Shown here: piece by piece, positions 6,185-10,947 of the stretch
How positions within the stretch are numbered: position 1 is the first letter of the stretch
How the letters are laid out: the number at the start of each line of letters is the position of its first letter
Assembly (NCBI GenBank): GCA_934552695.1
Contig: CAKTER010000042.1
Location: forward strand, 1-10,947
DNA length: 10,947 nt
Source: an uncultured Eubacteriales bacterium
GTDB lineage: Bacteria > Bacillota > Clostridia > Lachnospirales > Anaerotignaceae
Direction: 5' to 3'
Notes under the pieces: generated by a model
Databases searched by the model: none
Told to the model about the DNA's origin: nothing
Seen by the model: the letters and a program-made list of their open reading frames with translations, nothing else
Position numbers and translations under genes: made by a program

Positions 6185-7423
6185 ATGGCAGAGGTGGAGA
6201 ATGCTGTGGTGAACATTGCCATTTTGGGTTATGGCACGGTTGGCAGCGGCGTGTATCAGATTGTAAACGAAAACCAGGCGGTGCTGCGGCGCAAGTGCGG
6301 CAAAGACCTGGTTGTAAAATATGTATTGGACCTGCGGGAGTTTCCCGGTGACCCGGTGCAGGAGATTTTGACCCATCGGTTCGAGGATGTTTTGGAGGAC
6401 GATTCCGTGCGGCTGGTGGTGGAGGTTATGGGCGGGGTGGAGCCGGCCAACACCTTTGTGACCGCCTGCTTGGGCAAAGGCAAAAGCGTGGTTACCTCCA
6501 ACAAGGAATTGGTAGCCCGCCACGGCAGCCGGCTCATCCGGTTGGCCCGGGAGAACCATTGCAATTTCCTGTTTGAGGCCAGCGTAGGCGGCGGTATCCC
6601 CATCATCCGGCCGCTCATTTCCTCGCTGACCGCCGACGATATTTTGGAGATTAAGGGCATTGTGAACGGAACCACCAACTACATTTTGTCGGAAATGACC
6701 CGGTATGGCAAAACCTTTGAAGAGGTGCTTGCCTTGGCGCAGGAATTCGGCTATGCCGAAAAGGACCCGGCAGCGGATGTAGAGGGCTACGATGCCTGCC
6801 GGAAGGACGCCATTTTGTGTTCCCTGGCCTTTGGGAAAACCGTGGATTATCAGGAAATCCCCACCGAGGGGATTACCCATATTTCGGCGAAGGACATTGA
6901 ATACGCCAAGGCCATGGGCCGCACCGTTAAGCTGCTGGCCTATGGGAAAAAGAGCGAAAAGGGGGTAACGGCCCGGGTGGCCCCTTATTTGTTGCCCGAT
7001 GACCATCCCTTAAGCCGGGTGGACGGCGTGTTTAACGCTGTGTTTATAAAAGGGAATATGCTGGGAGACACCATGTATTATGGCCGGGGGGCCGGAAAGC
7101 TGCCCACCGCCAGCGCCGTCGTCTCGGATGTGGTGGATGCCATTAAGCATTTTGGCCGGAATATCATCATCGATTGGTCGGAAGAGAAACAGTCCGTGCT
7201 GCCTACCGACGCTGTAGAAACGTGCCAGTTGATTCGTATCTCCGAATCCCTGCTGCCCCTGGCCCGGCAGCTGTTCCCCCAGGCAGAGGTAGTGGATTTG
7301 CCGCAGCCCGACGGGGAATTGGCCGTAGTGACCGGTGTTGAGAGCGAGCATAGCGTTGCCGAAAAAATCCAAAAGCTGGCCGCCGCAGGCACGGTGCTGG
7401 GCGCCATTCGGATGCAGGACTGA
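6185..7423 (+). CDS. hom: Homoserine dehydrogenase
   Basis: Reduces aspartate 4-semialdehyde to homoserine with NAD(P)H, the branch point toward threonine and methionine; cytoplasmic. The 412 residues show the Rossmann loop GYGTVGSG (15-22), TSNKELVA (Asn106, Lys107), GGGIPI (135-140), NGTTNYIL (161-168) and the catalytic block [17 protein letters not shown] ending at Lys207. Residues about 345-412 take the place of the usual C-terminal ACT domain but are short and lack the D-x-x-G-x-L ligand loop, so feedback by threonine through this domain may be weak or absent. ATG 6185 is 4 nt after the upstream ACT gene stop, with AAGGGAG (6171-6177) inside that gene's end; an in-frame ATG at 6083 would overlap it by 98 nt and is rejected. 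Aspartokinase follows 17 nt downstream. Confidence 0.96.
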   Translation: MAEVENAVVNIAILGYGTVGSGVYQIVNENQAVLRRKCGKDLVVKYVLDLREFPGDPVQEILTHRFEDVLEDDSVRLVVEVMGGVEPANTFVTACLGKGKSVVTSNKELVARHGSRLIRLARENHCNFLFEASVGGGIPIIRPLISSLTADDILEIKGIVNGTTNYILSEMTRYGKTFEEVLALAQEFGYAEKDPAADVEGYDACRKDAILCSLAFGKTVDYQEIPTEGITHISAKDIEYAKAMGRTVKLLAYGKKSEKGVTARVAPYLLPDDHPLSRVDGVFNAVFIKGNMLGDTMYYGRGAGKLPTASAVVSDVVDAIKHFGRNIIIDWSEEKQSVLPTDAVETCQLIRISESLLPLARQLFPQAEVVDLPQPDGELAVVTGVESEHSVAEKIQKLAAAGTVLGAIRMQD

Positions 7424-7440
7424 TTGAAGGAGGAAACCTT

Positions 7441-8661
7441 GTGTTAATTGTACAAAAATATGGCGGTAGCTCGGTGGCAGACCGGGAACGGGTCTACAAC
7501 GTAGCCAACCGCATTGTGGAAACGTATAAAGCCGGGAATCAGGTGGTGGTGGTACTTTCGGCTCAGGGGGATACCACCGACGACCTGATTGAAAAGGCCC
7601 GGGAGATTTCGGCCAACCCCTCCCGCCGGGAAATGGATATGCTGCTGTCCACGGGGGAGCAAATTTCGGTGGCGTTGATGGCGATGGCCATTCACGAGCT
7701 GGGGTATCCGGCTGTTTCGCTGAATGCGGAGCAGGTAGGGATTGACACCACGGCGGCTTACAGTAACGCCCGCATTAAAAATGTCCGCAGTCAGCGGCTG
7801 GAACAGGAGCTGGCCCGGAATAATATTGTGATTGTGACTGGGTTCCAGGGCATGAACAAGTACGACGATGTGACCACCCTGGGCCGGGGCGGGTCCGACA
7901 CCACGGCGGTGGCCCTGGCAGCAGCCCTACAGGCGGATTTATGCGAGATTTATACCGATGTGGACGGTGTGTATACGGCCGATCCCCGGGTAGTAAAGCA
8001 TGCGAAAAAGCTGGATGTAATCAGCTACGACGAAATGCTGGAAATGGCCACGTTGGGGGCGAAGGTGCTCCACAACCGCTCGGTGGAGCTGGCCAAAAAG
8101 TTTAATGTCAATTTGGTGGTGCGCTCCAGCCTGACCCGGGCGGAAGGCACGGTGGTGAAGGAGGTAGACGATACCATGGAACGGATGCTGGTAAATGGTG
8201 TGGCAGGCGATAGCGATATTTCCCGGATTTCGTTACTGCGGATTAAGGATGAACCGGGCCGGGCCTATGAAATTTTTTCGGCTCTGGCCAAGGAAAAGGT
8301 CAGCGTGGATGTGATTTTGCAGTCCATTGGCCGGGATGGAACCAAGGATATTTCCTTTACCGTAGCCCGGGACGATATGCAGCTGGCGCTGGATACGCTG
8401 GAAAAGAACAAGGCCCGGTTGGGCTTTGAAGCGATGAACCATAACGAAAACGTAGCCAAGCTTTCGATTGTGGGCTCGGGGATGGCAACCAATGCCGGGG
8501 TGGCCAGCACCATGTTTGAGGCGCTGTACGACGCCGGAATCAACATTATGATGATTTCTACCTCCGAAATCCGGATTTCGGTGCTGATTGATGCCAAGGA
8601 GCTGGATCGGGGGATGGCGGCCGTTCACGACCGGTTCATCCGGGAGAACAGCCGGTTTTAA
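7441..8661 (+). CDS. lysC: Aspartokinase (alpha subunit)
   Basis: Phosphorylates aspartate at the entry to the lysine, threonine and methionine pathway. The 406 residues contain KYGGSSVAD (6-14) at the nucleotide site, STGEQ (70-74) contacting aspartate, the GRGGSDTTA segment, [13 protein letters not shown], and two C-terminal ACT regions: one from about 260 with [14 protein letters not shown], one from about 340 with [19 protein letters not shown] and ending in EIRISVLID. Length and design match Bacillus aspartokinase II, a lysine-inhibited type. GTG 7441 has AAGGAGG at 7427-7433, 7 nt upstream. It is the last gene of the ACT-hom-lysC transcript, 17 nt after hom, with a terminator 31 nt beyond its stop. 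Which amino acid inhibits it cannot be read directly. Confidence 0.96.
   Translation: MLIVQKYGGSSVADRERVYNVANRIVETYKAGNQVVVVLSAQGDTTDDLIEKAREISANPSRREMDMLLSTGEQISVALMAMAIHELGYPAVSLNAEQVGIDTTAAYSNARIKNVRSQRLEQELARNNIVIVTGFQGMNKYDDVTTLGRGGSDTTAVALAAALQADLCEIYTDVDGVYTADPRVVKHAKKLDVISYDEMLEMATLGAKVLHNRSVELAKKFNVNLVVRSSLTRAEGTVVKEVDDTMERMLVNGVAGDSDISRISLLRIKDEPGRAYEIFSALAKEKVSVDVILQSIGRDGTKDISFTVARDDMQLALDTLEKNKARLGFEAMNHNENVAKLSIVGSGMATNAGVASTMFEALYDAGINIMMISTSEIRISVLIDAKELDRGMAAVHDRFIRENSRF
8158..8178 (+). promoter_or_regulatory. Internal Shine-Dalgarno and start codon within lysC
   Basis: AAGGAGGT (8158-8165), complementary to the 16S rRNA tail, is followed 10 nt later by ATG 8176, in frame with lysC and corresponding to codon 246. 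A second in-frame ATG is at 8185. The position matches the internal start recalled for Bacillus subtilis lysC. Confidence 0.55.
8176..8661 (+). CDS. lysC: Predicted aspartokinase beta subunit from internal start in lysC
   Basis: An in-frame product of 161 residues identical to the C-terminal part of aspartokinase, covering both ACT regions and no catalytic domain. In Bacillus subtilis, aspartokinase II is an alpha2-beta2 complex whose beta chain (about 163 residues) comes from an internal start at codon 246 of the same gene; here the codon number is the same and a full Shine-Dalgarno lies in place. The beta chain would act as a regulatory partner that binds the feedback amino acid. Existence is inferred from the start site and the family parallel, not demonstrated. 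Confidence 0.5.
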   Translation: MERMLVNGVAGDSDISRISLLRIKDEPGRAYEIFSALAKEKVSVDVILQSIGRDGTKDISFTVARDDMQLALDTLEKNKARLGFEAMNHNENVAKLSIVGSGMATNAGVASTMFEALYDAGINIMMISTSEIRISVLIDAKELDRGMAAVHDRFIRENSRF

Positions 8662-8692
8662 AGGCTACATAGCAGCCTCCCCAGGGAGGATG

Positions 8693-8726
8693 GAAAAGAG
8701 CGGGGGACTGCTCTTTTCTTTTTTTT
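8693..8726 (+). terminator. Intrinsic terminator of the ACT-hom-lysC operon
   Basis: GAAAAGAGC (8693-8701) pairs with GCTCTTTTC (8710-8718) around an 8-nt loop and is followed by eight T (8719-8726). A small CCTCCC/GGGAGG hairpin (8676-8689) precedes it. This is a strong rightward terminator, 31 nt past the lysC stop. Confidence 0.9.
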
Positions 8727-8759
8727 CTTCCCATCTTCCGTTTCGGAACCGGTTAAATC

Positions 8760-8788
8760 AAAAAGGCTCTGCGGCAAGCCGCAGAGCC
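8760..8788 (-). terminator. Intrinsic terminator of the thiolase gene
   Basis: A perfect 11-bp stem, GGCTCTGCGGC (8765-8775) with GCCGCAGAGCC (8778-8788), is followed on the - strand by TTTTT (plus-strand A run 8760-8764). It lies 28 nt past the thiolase stop and back-to-back with the lysC terminator. Confidence 0.85.
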
Positions 8789-8816
8789 AAAGGAGTTAAT
8801 ATAATGTAAGGAAAGC

Positions 8817-9977
8817 TTACAGCATCTCGTAGATACCGGCAGCACCCATGCCGCCGCCGATGCACATGGTGACCATGGCGTACTTGCCGCCATGCTTCTC
8901 CAGGTAAGCCAGAGCCTTGCAGGTCAGGTTGGCGCCGGTAGCACCCAGAGGATGACCCAGAGCCAGAGCGCCGCCGTTGGGGTTAACCTTGGCCTTGTCC
9001 ATGCCGGTAATCTTGATGACGGGGATAGCCTGAGCGGCAAAAGCCTCGTTCAGCTCAATCACGTCCATATCCTCAATCTTCAGGCCGGTCTTCTTCAGGA
9101 CCTTGGGAACCGCCTCGATGGGGCCAATGCCCATCAGCTCGGCAGGTACGCCGCCCAGAGCAAAGCCAACAAACTTGGCGATGGGCTTAATACCCATTTC
9201 TTCGGCCTTCTCTTTAGACATCAGAACCACGAAGCCGCAGCCGTCGCTGGTCTGAGAAGAGGTAGCAGCGGTCACAACGCCGTCGGGCTTGAAGCAGGGC
9301 TTCAGAGCGGCCAGGCCTTCCAGGTTGGTGCCTTTGCGAACGCCGTCGTCCATCTTTACCACAACGGGGTTGCCCTCGCCGTCAACAGTCTCGATGGGGA
9401 TGATCTGGCTGTCGAACTCGCCGTTTTCGATGGCGGCAGCGGCCTTGGCATTGCTTTCCACGGCCATCTGTTCCATTTCCAGACGGGTTACGCCGTACTT
9501 GGCGGCTACGTTCTCAGCGGTCAGGCCCATGGGCATATAAGCCTCGGGATTGTGCTTCAGCATCCAGGGATCCAGGTCGCTTTCTTTGGTGTTGCTGCCC
9601 ATGGGAACCATGGTCATGGTCTCGCAGCCACCGGCAACCATAATATCTTCCTGGCCGGCCATGATGGCGTTGGCGGCAGTGGCGATAGCCTGCAGACCGG
9701 AAGAGCAGAAACGGTTGATGGTCTGAGCGGTTACGCAGTCGGGCAGGCCGGCGCGCTTTACGATAACGCGGCCCATGTTGTAGCCCATGGGGCCTTCGGG
9801 CATAGCGCAGCCTACGATTACGTCGCCGATATCCTCGGGTTTGATCTGGGGAACCTTAGCCAGAACGCCCTTCAGAACCTGTGCGCCGTATTCCACGGGG
9901 TGGGTAAAGGCCAGACCGCCCTTGCGGGAACGGGTAACGGGAGCTCTCCCGTAAGCAACGACTACTGCTTCTCTCAT
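8817..9977 (-). CDS. Thiolase (acetyl-CoA C-acyltransferase, FadA/AtoB family)
   Basis: A 386-residue thiolase II that condenses or cleaves acyl-CoA and acetyl-CoA, for example two acetyl-CoA to acetoacetyl-CoA. The active site is complete: nucleophile Cys91 in [16 protein letters not shown] (310-313), His342 in GHPLGATGA and Cys372 in [10 protein letters not shown]. The [11 protein letters not shown] form leans toward FadA-like 3-ketoacyl-CoA thiolases, so chain length is uncertain. An ATG 15 nt upstream overlaps the ribosome binding site; GGAGG (plus strand 9986-9990) 8 nt before ATG 9977 decides the start. Codon use is more selective than in the genes to the left, suggesting high expression. 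It is transcribed alone from a near-consensus promoter at 10050-10078, divergent from the beta-keto acid cleavage enzyme, with which it may share an acetoacetate/acetoacetyl-CoA pool. Confidence 0.94.
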   Translation of the reverse strand: MREAVVVAYGRAPVTRSRKGGLAFTHPVEYGAQVLKGVLAKVPQIKPEDIGDVIVGCAMPEGPMGYNMGRVIVKRAGLPDCVTAQTINRFCSSGLQAIATAANAIMAGQEDIMVAGGCETMTMVPMGSNTKESDLDPWMLKHNPEAYMPMGLTAENVAAKYGVTRLEMEQMAVESNAKAAAAIENGEFDSQIIPIETVDGEGNPVVVKMDDGVRKGTNLEGLAALKPCFKPDGVVTAATSSQTSDGCGFVVLMSKEKAEEMGIKPIAKFVGFALGGVPAELMGIGPIEAVPKVLKKTGLKIEDMDVIELNEAFAAQAIPVIKITGMDKAKVNPNGGALALGHPLGATGANLTCKALAYLEKHGGKYAMVTMCIGGGMGAAGIYEML

Positions 9978-10049
9978 AAAACATTCCTCCATAAAAATAG
10001 TAAGTGTAAGCCAGTTTTTGTAAGCTATTACTTATAAAAACTTCAACTC

Positions 10050-10078
10050 ATTATATACCAAGAAAAAGTCGGTGACAA
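10050..10078 (-). promoter_or_regulatory. Sigma-A promoter of the thiolase gene
   Basis: On the - strand TTGTCA (plus 10073-10078), a 17-nt spacer and a perfect TATAAT (plus 10050-10055) form a near-consensus promoter. The start would be near 10043, giving a leader of about 65 nt before ATG 9977. Its strength agrees with the gene's selective codon use. Confidence 0.8.
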
Positions 10079-10228
10079 GTCAAAGATGAAATTTTGCCGC
10101 CCTTTGAGCGCAAAAAATCGGGAGATGCAGCGTATTTTTGGGAATTTGGAACAAGAAGAGGGCAGTGGGGGCTTTGGCAGAGTTTTCCCGTATCCCTTGA
10201 AAAGGGGAGGGCAAAGATAAAAAAAATG

Positions 10229-10257
10229 TTGAAAATGGCAAATCAATATGCTAGAAT
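10229..10257 (+). promoter_or_regulatory. Sigma-A promoter of the beta-keto acid cleavage gene
   Basis: TTGAAA (10229-10234), a 17-nt spacer and TAGAAT (10252-10257), with TGC directly before the -10 (extended TGn element), form a strong promoter. The predicted start near 10264 leaves a leader of about 159 nt before the ATG. Confidence 0.78.
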
Positions 10258-10263
10258 TAAAAC

Positions 10264-10422
10264 GCAGTTGTGAATTTTTTATGTGGATATGCTGCAGAAT
10301 GCCCTTTGGGGCTGCTGCTACATATATTTGTATGATCAGAATGCCTGGTCGGAGGCAGACGAAGTCGTACTGTAAGCCATTTCATGGTAAGCGAGGACAG
10401 AACAGAAAAGGAGAGATTATTT
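10264..10422 (+). other. Long 5' leader of the beta-keto acid cleavage gene
   Basis: The leader holds a hairpin at 10294-10318 (GCAG/CTGC outside, GCCC/GGGC inside, TTTG loop) and a 5-bp stem at 10342-10357. No known riboswitch core and no terminator with a T tract is visible, and no leader peptide with a ribosome binding site was found. Its end carries AGGAG (10409-10413) for the downstream gene. Confidence 0.35.
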
Positions 10423-10947
10423 ATGGGAAACAAAGTTATCATTTCGGCAGCTTTGACTGGGGCCCTGACTCCCAAAGCCAAGAATGCCAATGTACCTGTG
10501 ACTCCTCAGGAGATCGCCGATGACGCTTACGCCTGCTGGAAGGAAGGCGCCGCCGTCGTTCACCTGCATATGCGCGACGAGAACGCCATGGGCACCATGG
10601 ACGCCAAAAAGTTCGCTGAGACCGTGAAGCTGATTCGCGCTCACGAGGATTGCGACGTTATCATCAACTGCACCTCTTCCGGTGATGCCAAGGCTACCGA
10701 AGAGACCCGGAAAGAGCACTTCCTGACCGTTCCCGGCATCGAAGTAGGCTCCTACGACATCGACACCTTCAACTGGGATATGATGTGGACCTTCGAGAAC
10801 TCCGCCGCTTTCCTGCAGGATCTGGCCAAGATTTACAAGGAAAAGGGCATCCGTCCCGAAGTTGAAATCTTCGACGAAGGTATGCTGACCATCGCCCGCT
10901 CCTATGTGGAGAGAGGCATCCTGGAGAAGCCCGTATGGTGCCAGTTC
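10423..10947 (+). CDS. Beta-keto acid cleavage enzyme (BKACE/Kce-like), N-terminal part
   Basis: The first 175 codons of a BKACE (DUF849) zinc enzyme, a TIM-barrel family near 275-300 residues; the window ends before the stop. The type member, Kce, converts 3-keto-5-aminohexanoate and acetyl-CoA to acetoacetate and 3-aminobutyryl-CoA in lysine fermentation. Visible marks are the N-terminal SAALTGALTP, the PVTPQEIADDAY segment, the zinc-binding HLH (His47, His49) in VVHLHMRDE, INCTSSGD near 95-102 and EVEIFDEGM near 146-154. From memory, Kce of Cloacimonas has Glu14 near the substrate amine; the aligned residue here is Leu15, so the substrate may differ. ATG 10423 has AGGAG 9 nt upstream. Codon use resembles the thiolase gene and suggests high expression. 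Family sure; substrate not. Confidence 0.88.
   Translation, partial: MGNKVIISAALTGALTPKAKNANVPVTPQEIADDAYACWKEGAAVVHLHMRDENAMGTMDAKKFAETVKLIRAHEDCDVIINCTSSGDAKATEETRKEHFLTVPGIEVGSYDIDTFNWDMMWTFENSAAFLQDLAKIYKEKGIRPEVEIFDEGMLTIARSYVERGILEKPVWCQF

Larger units (their letters stand above)
9978..10422. other. 445-nt divergent intergenic region
   Basis: The gap between the thiolase and beta-keto acid cleavage genes holds one outward promoter on each side (10050-10078 leftward, 10229-10257 rightward) and about 150 nt between them. In that middle part I see only a small CCCTT/AAGGG hairpin (10194-10206) and no gene with a ribosome binding site. The thiolase leader (about 65 nt) is AT-rich with two GTAAGC direct repeats. 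A regulator site controlling both genes could lie here, but no clear dyad was found. Confidence 0.6.

Noticed and set aside
6164..7006. A 280-codon open frame antisense to hom
   Set aside because: It mirrors a certain homoserine dehydrogenase gene and shows no domain.
8892..10037. A 381-codon open frame on the + strand opposite the thiolase gene
   Set aside because: It is the antisense shadow of a gene with full thiolase motifs and selective codon use; it has no family signature.
10268..10281. TTGTGAA near the BKACE transcription start as a Rex site
   Set aside because: Only one half-site is present; the inverted TTCACAA half is missing.
10248..10523. A 91-codon frame starting in the BKACE leader
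   Set aside because: It begins at the promoter -10, has no ribosome binding site and runs out of frame into the BKACE gene.

Overview
The window reads as ordinary chromosome from a GC-rich Gram-positive anaerobe of the class Clostridia, probably a gut member of the Oscillospiraceae or a relative. This is inferred from strong AGGAGG ribosome binding sites, an HTH-ACT gene ahead of hom and lysC, a Bacillus-type lysC layout, and a thiolase next to a beta-keto acid cleavage enzyme of the lysine-fermentation type. No rRNA, tRNA, insertion sequence, phage gene or CRISPR array was seen.

Layout. 1-1022 (+): the 3' end of purD, then a small HD-domain phosphohydrolase, closed by a bidirectional terminator. 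1140-1655 (-): a macro-domain ADP-ribose hydrolase. 1777-2798 (+): a short single-pass membrane protein followed at once by an M23 (LytM) metallopeptidase domain in the -1 frame. The junction carries a slippery A AAA AAC heptamer, a 7-nt spacer and a GC-rich stem, so the two frames may be one 340-residue membrane-anchored peptidase made by -1 frameshifting (or a gene broken by an A-run indel or sequencing error). 2874-5545 (-): a two-gene operon with a 515-residue protein of unknown function and a CobD/HisC-type PLP enzyme.

5546-8726 (+): an aspartate-family amino acid operon, HTH-ACT regulator-like protein, homoserine dehydrogenase and aspartokinase. It has a near-consensus promoter overlaid by an inverted repeat that looks like an operator, and it ends in a strong terminator. 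Aspartokinase contains a Shine-Dalgarno and in-frame ATG at codon 246, matching the internal start that yields the beta subunit of Bacillus subtilis aspartokinase II.

8760-10947: a catabolic locus with different, more selective codon use. A thiolase (-) and a beta-keto acid cleavage enzyme (+, cut by the window end) diverge from a 445-nt intergenic region with two near-consensus sigma-A promoters. Together they suggest acetoacetate/acetoacetyl-CoA chemistry, possibly lysine or amino acid fermentation; the substrate is not settled by the sequence.

The observations most worth following are the putative -1 recoding site in the M23 gene, the internal lysC start, and the operator-like dyad over the hom-lysC promoter.
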